A stretch of 64,000 nucleotides of DNA from WHTI01 sp963826105 (GCA_963826105.1 CAWGWA010000001.1:1-64000), one strand, 5' to 3'. Positions 8,103-18,793 are shown, counted from the first letter of the stretch. Notes: generated from the letters alone by a model not told the origin. Made by a program: numbers and translations.

Positions 8103-11045
8103 GTGTTCAATCGATGGCCGATCACTTGGACCTCGCGGCGCCATGTCGCGTTCGTTGCGCTGGCCTCTCTGGCGGCGAGTCTCTTGGTCCTTGCCGTGCC
8201 GATCCCTCCGGTCCCGATCGGCTCGGCTCCTGATCCAGCGGCACGTGTCGTCGAGGGATACGGGAAGCTTCCGATCTCGTTCGAGCCCAATGTGGGCCAA
8301 GCCCCCGACCGCTTCGACTTCGTCGCCCGAGGTCGCGGTTTCGGGATGGCGATCGATGCGACGGGTGCCACGCTCGCTCTGGGGGCCGAGGACATCGTGC
8401 GGTTGGAGCTCCTGGGAGCGGATAGCTCCTCACCAGCTCGTGGGCTGGCGGCGCTACCAGGGAAGGTCAACTACTTCACCGGTGACGATCCGATCGGATG
8501 GCACCGTGACATCTCCACGTATGGGCGCGTGAGCTACAGCGCCGTGCTCGACGGGATCGACCTCACCTACTACGGGACCAACTCGGGGACGCTCGAGTAC
8601 GACTTCGTAGTGGCTCCTGGTGCAGACCCCGGAAACATCACGCTCGGGATCTCGGGAGCGACCGATGTGACGCTCAGGAACGGGGGCCTGGTTATCTCAA
8701 CCCCCGGTGGTGAGGTGACGCAGGCGCCGCCGGTCCTCTACCAAAAGATTGGAGGTCGTCGGGTTCCGGTCGCCGGTCGCTTCGCACTCGATGGTCACGA
8801 GTTCGGCTTCGAGGTCGGCGCCTACGACCACACTCGCCCGTTGGTGATCGATCCGACGCTCGTCTACTCGACCTATCTGGGTGGAACGGGAGACGACAAA
8901 GGCAACGCGATCGCGGTCGACTCGTCCGGCGCCGCATACGTGACCGGTTCTACGTCGTCCACGAGCTTCCCCAGTCCCTCTTTCCCCGGTCTCGGAGGTT
9001 TCGCCGGACAGACCGACGCCTTCGTGACCAAGCTCAACCCCGCGGGCTCGGCCCTCGTCTACTCGACCTACCTCGGTGGCACGAAGATGGACTTCGGCTA
9101 CGGGATCGCGGTCGACGGCTCAGGCGCGGCGTACGTGACCGGCTCCACGACCTCTACGGACTTCCCGACGTACGCTCCGATCCAGGCGGCCAACGCCGGG
9201 TCGGAAGATGCCTTCGTCACCAAGCTCAACCCCGCAGGCTCGGCCCTCGTCTACTCCACCTATCTCGGCGGCTCGAACGGCGCGGTCGCACTCGGGGTCG
9301 ACATCGCCCGTGGGATCGCCGTCGACGAGATCGGCAGGGTGTACGTCACGGGCTCCACGACGTCGACCGACTTCCCGACGCAGGCCCCGCTGCAACCTCT
9401 TAATGCCGGAGGCACCGATGCGTTCGTAACCAAGATCAACGACAAGGGCTCGGGGCTCCTCTACTCGACCTATCTGGGAGGAACGCTCGACGACAAGAGC
9501 AACGCCCTCGCGATCGACGGCTCGGGAGCGGCATTCGTGACCGGCTCCACGACGTCTAGCAACTTCCCGCTGCAAGGCCCGTTCCAGGCAACCAACGGCG
9601 GGGGTGACGGCGCCTTCGTAACCAAGCTCAACGCCGCGGGATCGGCCCCCATCTACTCCACCTATCTCGGTGGCTCGGCGATCGATGTCGGCCTCGGGGT
9701 CGATGTCGACGGGGCGGGCGCGGCGTACGTGACGGGATCGACGTCTTCGATCAACTTCCCAACGGTCGCTCCCATCCAAGGCGCCTATGGAGGCAACTTA
9801 GACGCCTTCGTTACCAAGCTCAGCGCGGCCGGTTCGACCCTTGTCTACTCGACCTACCTCGGCGCCGTGGGAAGCGACTCCGGCAACGGGATCGCAGTCG
9901 ACGCGGCGTCCAACGCTTACGTCACCGGCTACACCGGTTCTGTTGGCTTCCCCGTGCAGGATCCGTTCCAGTCGACCAAAGGTGGGTCGTTCGACGCGTT
10001 CGTCACGAAACTCATCCCGGCGGGATCGGCCTTCGTCTATTCGACCTTCCTCGGCGGCTCGGACGCCGACTACGGCAACGGGATCGCGGTCGACGGCACC
10101 GGTGCGGCATTCGTGGCCGGTTCGAGCCGGTCCACCGATTTCCCCCTGTACGTTCCGCTCCAGGGATCGAATGCCGGCCCCACCGATGGTTTCATCACTA
10201 AGTTGAAGGAGACGCCGCCGGCCCCCTGTGATGCCACCTCGGTGGTGACGATCCAGGTGACGGCTCCGAATCAGACGACCTACGGCACCTCGGGCGCGGA
10301 TGTCATCCGAGGAACATCCGGGATCGACACGATCTACGGACTCGGGAGCAATGACACCATCTGCGGTCTCGGCGGCAACGACAACATCTATGGCGGCGCG
10401 GGCGCCGACCTCCTCTACGGTGACAGCGTCTACGGCGGCACCGGCAAAGACCTCATCTATGGCGGCGCGGGCGCCGACCGGATCTACGGCAACAACGGCA
10501 TCGACACCCTTTATGGCGATGATGGAGCGGACAAGCTCTACGGCAACGATGGTGCCGACAGCCTCTACGGAGGGATCGGCAATGACGAGCTTTCCGGTTT
10601 CGACGGAGACGATGCCCTCGTCGGCGGACAGGGTAACGACGTACTGGTTGGCGGCAACTCCAAGGACGTTCTGAACGGCGGCGACGGAGCCGACAAGCTG
10701 TACGGCGACCCCGGTAACGATCAACTGTTCGGCGGTGCCGGCAACGACGATCTCTACGGTGAGAACTACTTCCCCAACGGCACTGGCGATGACTATCTAA
10801 ACGGGGGTGCCGGCAATGACAAGCTCTACGGCGCTCCTGGGAACGACACTCTCGTCGGCCTAGGCGGCGGCGACTACCTCAAGGGCGGAGACGACAACGA
10901 CAAACTCTACGGAGGCGCACAGGGCGACAAGCTCTGGGGAGACGACGGAGATGACACCTTAGATGGGGGCCCGAGCGGCGATACCTGCAATGGAGGTGCC
11001 GGCACCGACACCGGCTTACCATCGTGCGAGACGTACATCCCCTGA
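8103..11045 (+). CDS. Large secreted protein: SBBP beta-propeller repeats plus RTX-type calcium-binding repeats
   Basis: The 980-aa protein starts at GTG 8103, with purine-rich GGAAGAGAG upstream and a signal-like segment (HVAFVALASLAASLLVLAV). Residues ~55-250 (GKLPISFEPNVGQ ... PLVIDPTLVYSTY) form the N-terminal domain that usually precedes SBBP repeats. Seven SBBP units of about 58 aa follow, each with YSTYLGG, GIAVD, AAYVTGST and DAFVTKL. The last ~260 aa are glycine-aspartate nonapeptides (GGAGNDxLYG) typical of calcium-bound beta-rolls. RTX tails usually mark type I export, but this protein has a Sec-type N-terminus. It is probably a calcium-dependent surface or matrix protein. Confidence 0.87.
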   Translation: MFNRWPITWTSRRHVAFVALASLAASLLVLAVPIPPVPIGSAPDPAARVVEGYGKLPISFEPNVGQAPDRFDFVARGRGFGMAIDATGATLALGAEDIVRLELLGADSSSPARGLAALPGKVNYFTGDDPIGWHRDISTYGRVSYSAVLDGIDLTYYGTNSGTLEYDFVVAPGADPGNITLGISGATDVTLRNGGLVISTPGGEVTQAPPVLYQKIGGRRVPVAGRFALDGHEFGFEVGAYDHTRPLVIDPTLVYSTYLGGTGDDKGNAIAVDSSGAAYVTGSTSSTSFPSPSFPGLGGFAGQTDAFVTKLNPAGSALVYSTYLGGTKMDFGYGIAVDGSGAAYVTGSTTSTDFPTYAPIQAANAGSEDAFVTKLNPAGSALVYSTYLGGSNGAVALGVDIARGIAVDEIGRVYVTGSTTSTDFPTQAPLQPLNAGGTDAFVTKINDKGSGLLYSTYLGGTLDDKSNALAIDGSGAAFVTGSTTSSNFPLQGPFQATNGGGDGAFVTKLNAAGSAPIYSTYLGGSAIDVGLGVDVDGAGAAYVTGSTSSINFPTVAPIQGAYGGNLDAFVTKLSAAGSTLVYSTYLGAVGSDSGNGIAVDAASNAYVTGYTGSVGFPVQDPFQSTKGGSFDAFVTKLIPAGSAFVYSTFLGGSDADYGNGIAVDGTGAAFVAGSSRSTDFPLYVPLQGSNAGPTDGFITKLKETPPAPCDATSVVTIQVTAPNQTTYGTSGADVIRGTSGIDTIYGLGSNDTICGLGGNDNIYGGAGADLLYGDSVYGGTGKDLIYGGAGADRIYGNNGIDTLYGDDGADKLYGNDGADSLYGGIGNDELSGFDGDDALVGGQGNDVLVGGNSKDVLNGGDGADKLYGDPGNDQLFGGAGNDDLYGENYFPNGTGDDYLNGGAGNDKLYGAPGNDTLVGLGGGDYLKGGDDNDKLYGGAQGDKLWGDDGDDTLDGGPSGDTCNGGAGTDTGLPSCETYIP
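8854..10205 (+). repeat. Seven SBBP repeats (coding)
   Basis: Seven copies of a roughly 58-residue unit in one reading frame share YSTYLGG, (G)IAVD, YVTGST and FVTKL. Units 1, 2, 4 and 5 are the most alike; unit 3 has a four-residue insertion and unit 7 has diverged. Together they are predicted to make one beta-propeller. Confidence 0.85.
10279..11030 (+). repeat. RTX-type nonapeptide repeat array (coding)
   Basis: About 27 glycine-rich nonapeptides of the form GGxGxDxLY lie head to tail, broken once by a short insertion (ENYFPNGTG). The DNA repeats only loosely because codon use varies, so this is a protein repeat, not a CRISPR-like array. Confidence 0.85.
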
Positions 11046-11050
11046 TCGCC

Positions 11051-11518
11051 TCAGACGTCGCGGCCGAGCTTGCCGATCAGGTTCCGCACCCGTAGTTCGA
11101 CGAGGTCCCGGATGTCGGCGACCTCGTCGGCCGACTTGCCCTTGGGATCGTCGAGCTCCCAGTCCTCGATCGGGGTCGACAGCTCGGGGCACGCACTAGC
11201 GACGTCGCAACCCATACCGATCACCAGCTCCGCCTCCTCTGCGAGTTCCGGCGTTAGCGTGAGCGCCGGACGGTCCACGATCGCGAGCCCGGTTTCGTGC
11301 ATCGCCGACACAACCGTGGGCAGCGGATGCGGAGCCGGTTTCGTTCCCGCCGCCAACCCTCGGTGGCTGTGAGACATCTTGTTGAAGAACGCCTCGGCCA
11401 TCCGGGCGCGGCCGGCCCCTTCGGTGCACACGAACAGGACCACTGGACGGTGGTCCTCGCCGGGGGCCGGAGCCCGCACCTGAACGCGCTGACGATCCTG
11501 TGATTGCTGTCTGAACAT
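11051..11518 (-). CDS. Second arsenate reductase / LMW-phosphatase-like protein
   Basis: The 155-aa ORF has a P-loop C-TEGAG-R (CX5R) followed by ARMAEAFF, then MGCDVASACP and DWELDDPKG, the same layout as ArsC at 3335. It differs in lacking the Asn and the RSQ of the P-loop (CTEGAGRAR instead of CVHNAGRSQ), so activity or substrate may differ. The first ~25 residues are not conserved, and the true start may lie downstream of 11518. It is convergent with the SBBP/RTX gene with only 5 nt between them. Confidence 0.75.
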   Translation of the reverse strand: MFRQQSQDRQRVQVRAPAPGEDHRPVVLFVCTEGAGRARMAEAFFNKMSHSHRGLAAGTKPAPHPLPTVVSAMHETGLAIVDRPALTLTPELAEEAELVIGMGCDVASACPELSTPIEDWELDDPKGKSADEVADIRDLVELRVRNLIGKLGRDV

Positions 11519-11664
11519 CCCCCTATCTGAACACCTTCAGGGCCGTCCTGAACCTAGTGAGAGGTTGTGGCACGAGCGGAAAGGCTCCGAACCCCCTGGC
11601 TTGCACCCCTTGGGCCACGTACTTTGAGAATGACGTTGGTCCGGCCCATCTGGAGGTTGTCAAA

Positions 11665-14089
11665 GTGAGTCGAGCACTCCGCGCGGTGCTAATGGCGCTT
11701 TGTCTGCTAGCTGGGCTCGTTGCCACCGCTTCCCCGGCTATGGCGGCCATCATTACGGTCGATGCGGCTGCCGCCGACGGTGTCTCCGACTCAGCCTGCA
11801 GTTTGCGCGAAGCGGTGGAGGCGGCCAATACCGATCTGCCGGTAGACACGTGCGCCGCCGGGACCCTCGGTGTCGACACGATCTCGCTGCCGAATGATCT
11901 CTCGATCGAAGTCACAAGCCAGATCGACATCACCGAAGATCTCGTGATCCAGGGTGTGAGCTCGGCGGCGACGGTGATCGACCTCTCCGGTGCGGGCGAC
12001 GAGGGCTTCCAGGTTGATTCCGACAGCGAAGTGACCTTCCGGCAGCTTGCTGTCGATGGAGACGGGGAACCCGATGGGGCCGGGAACCCTCACGAAGCGA
12101 TCGACAACCGAGGTGACCTCACGCTCGAGTCTGTGTATTTCTCCGGGAACGACAACCTCAATGACGGGGGAGCAGTCAGCAGCGAAGGCAACCTCACGAT
12201 CACGGGCTCGACCTTCGAGGACAACCACGGAGGCGCGAGCGGCGGCGCCGTCTACCAAGATTCCGGCATCCTCACGATCACGGACTCGACCTTCTCGGGA
12301 AACTCAGCGGCGGAGTCCGGCGGAGCCGTGCACGCGTTTGACGCTGAAGTTCAGATCGATGGAACCACTGATTTTACTGGGAACACCGCGAACATCGTCG
12401 ACCCCTTTACTGGTGGGGGTGCCCTTTACCTCGAGGGAAGTGGCCCTGGGGTCACTGTGACGATCGAGGGCGATACCGAGTTCTCGACCAACACCTCGGC
12501 TTCAGAGGGTGGGGGCATCTTCATGGTCGGAGTTGATCTGACTATCAGTGACGCCAGCTTCATCAACAACGAAGCCGTAGCTGGAGGAGGTTTGACCGCG
12601 GATTGCACCTGCAATGGTGGGTCGTTGGCGATCGAGGATTCCCTGTTCGACGGGAACGAGGCCGAGTTCGGGGGCGGCGCTTACGTCAGGGGACCGAGCG
12701 CGATCACGGGGACGACATTCTCCGGCAACTCCGCCGCCGAGTTTGGGGGTGCCCTTTTCGCGGAGCAGTCGCTCGGTCCGTTTGAGTTCCTGGAGGTCCA
12801 AGACTCATTGTTTGAGAACAACACTGCCCCTGCGGCCGGGGCCATCGCTGCCGGGGCGTTCGCCCAGCTCTACATAACTGATTCCACGCTGCGTGGGAAC
12901 GACGCGACCGGTAGCGACCCTGGCGAAGGCGGAGGTGCGATCGGCGCCTTCGTTTCGTTGACGATCCTCGAACGGACCACCGTTTCCGACAACGATGCGG
13001 TCCTCGTCGGCGGAGGCATCATGGGCGATCAAGCCGAGATCGCGGTCGTGAACTCCACGGTCAGTGGGAACTCCGTGAGCGACGGTTCGGGCCAGGGAGG
13101 CGGTCTCCACTTCACCGACGTGATTTCTCTGTTTCTCCATTCGACGATCACCGATAACTCGGCGCTGGGCGAAGGCGGTGGGGTGTGGACCGAAGACCCG
13201 TACGACGCGATCTCTGATGGATCGATTATCGCCGGGAACCCGGTGGGTGGGGACTGCAACCTTCCGATCGACGATTTCAGCCCCAACATCGATTCCGATG
13301 GATCATGCTTCCCGGCCCCCGGCGCCGGCTCGATCACCGCCGACCCCCTGTTGGGTCCACTCCTCAACAACGGCGGACCAACCATGACGCACGCGCTCCT
13401 TACAGGAAGCCCCGCGCTGAACATCGCCGACGGCGGACCGTGTAACGAGTTGAGTGGCGTCGACCAGCGTGGCTTGCCCCGGCCCTCGGGTGGGGCCTGC
13501 GATCTGGGGGCCTTTGAGGTGCAGGTCCCCGCCCCACCTCCACAGGAGCGCACGCTGTCGGTGTCTCGCACCGGTGAGGGAACCGTCACCGGCGCGGCGC
13601 TGGGGATCGACTGCGGAAGTACGTGCTCCGCGATCGTGGAGGACGGCACGACCGGCACCCTGGTGGCGGTCCCCTCCGCCGATTACGTATTCGATGGATG
13701 GACCGGCGACTGCGCCTCGATCGACGGGAACGAGTGCACCGTCGAGATGAACGGTGACCGCGAGGTAACCGCCACGTTCGTCGGCGTCGTCAAGAAGGGA
13801 CCTTGCAAGGGGATGGCATTCGGCTCTTCCTCCATAGCTGGAGGAACCGAACGGATCGCCGGCACGCCGGGCGACGACGTCCTCACCGGCAACGGCCGGA
13901 GGAACGTGATCTGCGGACTTGGCGGAAACGACACGATCAAAGGAAAGAACTTGGGCGATGACCTTCTCGGTGGAGGAGGGAACGACATCGCTCGTCGGGG
14001 GCAAGGGGCCCGACCTGCTCAAGGGGGGCCCGGGAACCGATAGTTGCCGTGGCGGGAAGGGCAAGGACACGCTCATCGCCTGCGAGTGA
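11665..14089 (+). CDS. Secreted CSLREA/right-handed beta-helix protein with InlB-like and RTX tail
   Basis: GTG 11665 has GGAGG 8 nt upstream (11652-11656) and gives a signal peptide (LMALCLLAGLVATASPAMA). The CSLREA motif (SACSLREAVEAAN) opens the mature protein. About 480 residues of polymorphic beta-helix repeats follow (GGGIF, STVSGNS, DNTA-like). Next is an InlB B-repeat-like domain (LSVSRTGEGTVTG ... VTATF) and then RTX-like GGNDTIKG repeats. A frameshift near 13986 truncates the ORF at 14043; in the next frame the RTX repeats resume (LVGGKGPDLLKGG) and end at TGA 14087-14089. It is probably a surface-exposed adhesin or matrix protein. Confidence 0.82.
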
Positions 14090-14111
14090 GGGAAACCTCT
14101 TAGCAGTCCGA

Positions 14112-14137
14112 GCAACTTCCTATTGTCTTCCGGCGTT
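14112..14137 (+). promoter_or_regulatory. Promoter-like element, copy 1 (upstream of the sigma factor gene)
   Basis: GCAACTTCC at 14112-14120 is followed 13 nt later by GTTT at 14134. The AAC-to-GTT spacing of 18 nt is close to the 16-17 nt of actinobacterial ECF promoters. The same GCAACTTCC opens copies 2 and 3 at 15925 and 18725. The role as an autoregulated ECF promoter is inferred. Confidence 0.45.
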
Positions 14138-14287
14138 TACGTTCTTAAGGTGGATTACGTCGAGAGCACGTTTGCGGTACGAAATGACCCGAATGGGCTA
14201 TTCCGTCCGAGTGGATATAGAGAGAAGATGTCTCCCGCTTACTCTAAAGCCGCATACAAACTCGTCCTAGAGAGGACAATCCGCTAG

Positions 14288-15836
14288 ATGGTCGCTCAGC
14301 GCGCCGACGAACTGTTCTACGACGGCCCCGACGGCGAGGCTCTTGCCTCGGCGGACGAGCGCGACCTGACGATCGCATTCAAGTCCGGAAGCGAGGACGC
14401 CTACTCAGTTATCTACGGCCGCTACCGGCCCCGGGTCGAGTCGCTCTGTCGCCGCATGCTGGCCAACCCGCACGATGCCCAGGAAGCAACCCAAGAGGCA
14501 TTCCTGCGCGTCTTCCAGTCACTACACTCATTCAACGGCCGCTACCAACTGGGGGCCTGGATCACCCGGATCGCGACCAACGTCTGTCTCGACAACCTGC
14601 GCACGCAGGCGCGGCGTCCGATACAGCCGACGCCTATGGAAGAGATGGAGCTCACGCTCCCCGACAAAGGGATCGACAGCGACCCCGAGTTCTTCGTCAT
14701 CCGGCGCGCCGAGAGCCGCCGGGTAAGGCGGGTGCTCGAGAGCCTGCCCCCGATGCACCGCGCCGCGATCATCCTGCGCGACTTCGAGGGCCTCTCCTAC
14801 AGTGAGGTCGCGATCGCGCTGGGGATCACCGACGCACAGGTCAAGGCGTTGCTCCACCGAGCTCGTGCCGGCTTCAAGCGGGCCTGGAACCCGGCCGCGG
14901 TCGCCTCGATGTTCCTGCCTGCCCGTTTCGTCGATCGCTTCCGCAAGGTCGAGCACACCGTTGGGGAGCGTGCCAGCCACGCGGCCAAGACCGCCACGCC
15001 ACTTAGCGATATCGCGGCGAGTGCATCGCAGGCCGCCGCGAGCTGCGGAGGATTCATCCAGCAGTGCGGGGTCGTCGTTTCCGAGCGCTTCGCCACGGCC
15101 GCCGCCGCAGTGGTGGTGACCGCGGGTGCGGTCGCCGGAGTCGGAACCACACCTCCGAGCGCTCAGGCTCAGCCCCCCACGATGATGGCATCGACAGACG
15201 TCTCGGACCATGCTCCGGATCACGCCGATCGCAAGGGCAAGCAGAAGCGGGAGCACACCCCGGACGCTCCCGTGGTCGTTCCGACTCCCGACCCGACGAC
15301 TCCTGACCCCAACCCCCAGCCCGAGCCCGACGCCAACTCCGACGCCAACTCCGACGGACCCGCCCCCAGGTGGTGGCGAGAACCCGCCGCCCGCCCCTCA
15401 GCCCTTGCCGATACAGAACCCCTACTTCGGGTTCTCCAACTCAACGACCAGCGCTGGAGACAAGCCGGCGTCGTCCTCGGCTACGGTCGATTGTGCCGCC
15501 GGGACCGTCTCGCAACAGGTCACCTCGGTCATCCACTACGGCTCCGAGGCGCTGCCGATGACCATGACCCTCGATATCTCCGGCAACGTTCACCTGGGCG
15601 TGACGCTCACCAGGGACGGGCACGAGTACTTCTACGACGGCGGTGCATCGAGTGCCACCCTCAAGAGGAGCGGGCAGAAGCTCCAGATCTCCTTCTTCGG
15701 CTCCTACAGCAATATCGGGGGGGATCGCCCGGGAGCGGCCGGGATGCCCGATTATGGGCAATTTGCGGGGAATCTCACGCTAGACTGTTTCGCGGCGTCT
15801 GTGGTAGCTCAAGACGTCACGCTATATGTGCAGTAG
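14288..15836 (+). CDS. ECF RNA polymerase sigma factor with C-terminal membrane segment and extracytoplasmic domain
   Basis: Residues ~25-190 are a complete ECF sigma factor. Region 2 reads EDAYSVIYGRYRPRVESLCRRML and LGAWITRIATNVCLDNLR; region 4 reads LPPMHRAAIILRDFEGLSYSEVAIALG with the HTH helix TDAQVKALLHRAR. A linker follows, then a hydrophobic segment (ATAAAAVVVTAGAVAGV, about 267-283), a Pro/Thr-rich stretch (PTPDPT, TPTPTPTP) and about 140 residues of beta-rich domain with two Cys, ending at 15836. A one-base frameshift in 15290-15310 joins the two parts. No zf-HC2 anti-sigma motif is visible. C-terminally extended ECF factors exist in other groups (ECF52 for example). The gene is probably autoregulated through the element at 14112. 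Confidence 0.82.
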
Positions 15837-15924
15837 GGTTCCTCAGGCTTTCGACACAGGGCTGGAAGGGAAGGGGGTGGCTGCGGTCGCGCAGAAATAG
15901 ACTCAAAAGGTTCGACCAAGCCAA

Positions 15925-15950
15925 GCAACTTCCTGCTATACACGTCGTTA
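15925..15950 (+). promoter_or_regulatory. Promoter-like element, copy 2 (upstream of secreted paralogue A)
   Basis: GCAACTTCC and then CGTCGTTA, with 17 nt between AAC and GTT, matches the spacing of ECF promoters. It is identical to copy 3 at 24 of 25 positions, and it lies 85 nt upstream of the TTG start chosen for paralogue A. Confidence 0.5.
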
Positions 15951-16034
15951 GTAATCATGAAGAAGAGGCAGATTGCTGCCAGATGCAGTAGGTGCCAGTT
16001 GGTTAGTAGGAACGATCTCACCAGGAGGTGGGTA

Positions 16035-18634
16035 TTGACTGCAACACGGAAGTATTCCAGTAGGTCGGTAGCGTTCATCAGTGCGCTGGCGATCCTTTTT
16101 GCATTGATCGTACCGTTGGCCGGGAGTGCGATGGCCAGCCCCGACAACTCGTTCGACCTTCAGGTAACCCCTGAGACGGCTACGAATGCTACAGCCGCGA
16201 CGCATGTGCTCACCGCTACGATCGACCCGGTCTGTAACGAGGCCGCCGGTTGTGAGGTCGACTTTGAGGTCGAGTCTGGTCCGGCGGTATCGGTAACCGC
16301 CGACGATGGCGCCAACCCTCGCACTTCGGACGCAGACAACTCACCCCTGACCCCGGACATGACCTGCACGGTTGCAGACACAGCAGCCACGTGTACGGTC
16401 GATTTCACGTCCACAACGGCCGGGACGAACGTCATCCGCTCATGGGTCGACGACGACAAGGACAACACCTCGTTCGATGCCGACGCCACCGAGGGCCGCG
16501 ACGAAGCCGTGACGCCGGGCTCGCGGACCGAGATCGACGACACCGACGTGGTGAGCAAGACTTGGTTCTCGGCTCTGCCGGCGAACTCCAAGCTCGACTG
16601 CACCCCGGAGACGGCGACCAACCCGAACACGGGCGCCGGCTCGACCGAGACCTACACCTGTAACGCGTGGGTCGACGCCGACAACGACGGCGTCAAGGAC
16701 GCCGGCGAGACGGCGCTTGCGGGTCAGACGATCGACGGCGAGAACCTCAACGGCGCCAACGACCCTGACAACGACGCCACCGGTGGCGCAGCTTCGACCG
16801 CCGACTACAACAACGGCGGCACCACCGACGCCAACGGAACCGCGACCATCAATGTCGCAGCGTCCGAGACCCAGGCCGGTACGGCGAACATCTGCTTCTG
16901 GATCGACGCCGACGCCGACAACATCTTCCACGCTGCTGGCGCTTCGGTCGAGGACGGCAACGACTGTGACACTGAGGCCAACGGCGAGGCCGAGACGGTC
17001 ACCGACCCGACCGACCGCGTCCAGAAGACCTGGCTTCAGGTCGGAGCGGCGGCCGAGCTGACCCTGACCCCCGAGAGCGACCAGAACCTCAAGGGCGAGC
17101 AGCACACCGTGACCGCGACGGTCACCGATGCGTTCGGCTCCCCGGTCGCCGGTCAGTTCGTCGACTTCGACATCTCGGGCCGCAACGACGGTGCCGACCC
17201 CGACGCAGATCAGTGCCTCACCGATGCCAACGGTCAGGTGGACTTCACCTACACCGACGTCAACACCGGCACCCCCAACGGTGCAGAGGACGAGATCTTC
17301 GCGTACGTCGACAACGACGACGACGACTCTTCGGCAACGGGCCGGTGACAGCACGACGACACCGCCTACAAGTACTGGTTCACGACCACCCCGGTGGTTG
17401 ACGAAGTGATTCTGAGCCTCGGCGGCTGCTCCGCCACCCAGGCAGGCGCAGACACGGCCGACAGCCAACGTTGTCGGACGTGACGACTCCTGGTTCTGCG
17501 CCACGGTGCAAGACGCAGCCAACAACCCGATCCCGGGCGCGACGGTTACGTTCAACAGCACCGGCGTGGGTGGGATGTTCGACTACAACGATGACGCTCA
17601 GGACCTCGATGGCGACGGGGACCCCGACGACGACGAGCTCGTCACGAGCTGGACAATCACCACGGACAGCGGTGGTGAGGCCAGCAGCTTCACCGGTGGC
17701 CGAGCCCAGTGGCTCTACTCCGAGGAGAGCGGTCAGCAGACGCTCACGGCTACGGCTTCGCCTGACACCAGCCTGCCGGTGGTCGTCACCTGGACGCCGG
17801 ATGACGCTCGCAACATCGAGTGTGATCCAGAAACGGCAACCAACCCGACCGGAACGTCGCACGTGGTGACCTGCACCGCGACCGACCAGTTCGGTAACCC
17901 GACACCGTTCGCGCGACGAGAGCAGCGACCTCGTGACCGTCAGCGAGACCGGCACGGGCCGACTGGACAGCGCGGACGCTGAGGACAGCGACGCCGGCGT
18001 TCAGCGCCTGCTGGACTCGAACGGCCAGATCGAGATCGTCACCTCCACGCTCCCAGGTGAAGAGGGCACGCAGACCATCTCTGCCCAGTTCACCGGTGAC
18101 GACACAGACTCTGACGTCTTCCCGGCCGACAACGACGACTCGTGCGACGCTCCTGCGGCAACTCAGGGCAACGACGAGAACTCGTACGGTTACGGCGAGG
18201 ACGAATACACCGCCGGTAACTGCGAGACCAGCGTCGAGAAGACCTGGACCGACACACCGCAGCCCGGCGACACCCACGCTCGTTCGAACCACCTCAACAA
18301 GGTGAAGCACGTCAACCTTGGCGGAGGCAATAGGAGCCTGAAGGTTTCGGGCACCCTGTCCACCGACGATGGTGTCGCGGAGTGCTCGGCGAGCCAGCCG
18401 GTGAAGGTTCAGATCAGGGCCGGTGGTTCTTGGATCACTCGCAAGTCCGATACGACCAACAGCAGCGGCAATTTCAAGGTGCTGATCAGGGATATCGCCA
18501 AGAAGTACCGCGCAGTGGCTCCCAAGTCGTCCTTCATTGACGGTGGCGGTGCCGAGCAGGTCTGCTTGAGGGCGGTCAGCAACGTTCGCAACCACACGCA
18601 CGGTGGTGGCGGCGGAGCGAAGTTCGTCCGCTAG
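16035..18634 (+). CDS. Large secreted Ig-like protein, paralogue A
   Basis: A TTG start at 16035 is preferred: AGGAGG ends 7 nt before it, and the neighbour paralogue aligns from its own TTG. An upstream ATG at 15957 adds residues with no counterpart. A signal peptide (FISALAILFALIVPLAG) precedes repeated Ig-like modules with DLQVTPETATNAT, TWFSALPANS and PESDQNLKGEQHTVTATVTD, like bacterial invasin-type Ig repeats. Cysteines recur in each. The last ~110 residues (LNKVKHV ... LSTDDG ... YRAVAP) form a domain shared with two other proteins here. Frameshifts near 17347, 17466 and 17910 break the frame. Probably cell-surface or released; function unknown. Confidence 0.75.
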
Positions 18635-18662
18635 CATCTCTGTTACAAGTTTCAAGGCATCA

Positions 18663-18693
18663 AGAAGCCGGCCCCTTCGGGGGCCGGCTTCTT
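18663..18693 (+). terminator. Intrinsic terminator after paralogue A
   Basis: A 13-bp GC-rich perfect stem (AGAAGCCGGCCCC with its complement) encloses TTCG and is followed by TCTTG. It lies 29 nt past the stop. Confidence 0.85.
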
Positions 18694-18724
18694 CTTGTGC
18701 CTAGGGCTTCACCGGGTGCTCGGG

Positions 18725-18750
18725 GCAACTTCCTGCTATACACATCGTTG
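18725..18750 (+). promoter_or_regulatory. Promoter-like element, copy 3 (upstream of secreted paralogue B)
   Basis: GCAACTTCC at 18725-18733, with GTT 17 nt after AAC, is the same arrangement as copy 2, differing at one base in the first 25. It follows the terminator of paralogue A, so paralogue B probably has its own promoter, 44 nt from its TTG start. Confidence 0.5.
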
Positions 18751-18793
18751 GATCCATTGAGTAGGTCGTGTTCCATCATCGGAGGTGGGGGAA

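Noticed and set aside
10279..11030. Possible CRISPR-like repeat array
   Set aside because: The repeats are 27-nt coding units with no spacers and drift in codons; they encode RTX nonapeptides.
11600..11660. Fourth copy of the promoter-like element upstream of the CSLREA gene
   Set aside because: ACTTTGAGAATGACGTT has ACTT and GTT, but the spacing is five nt too short and GCAACTTCC is absent.
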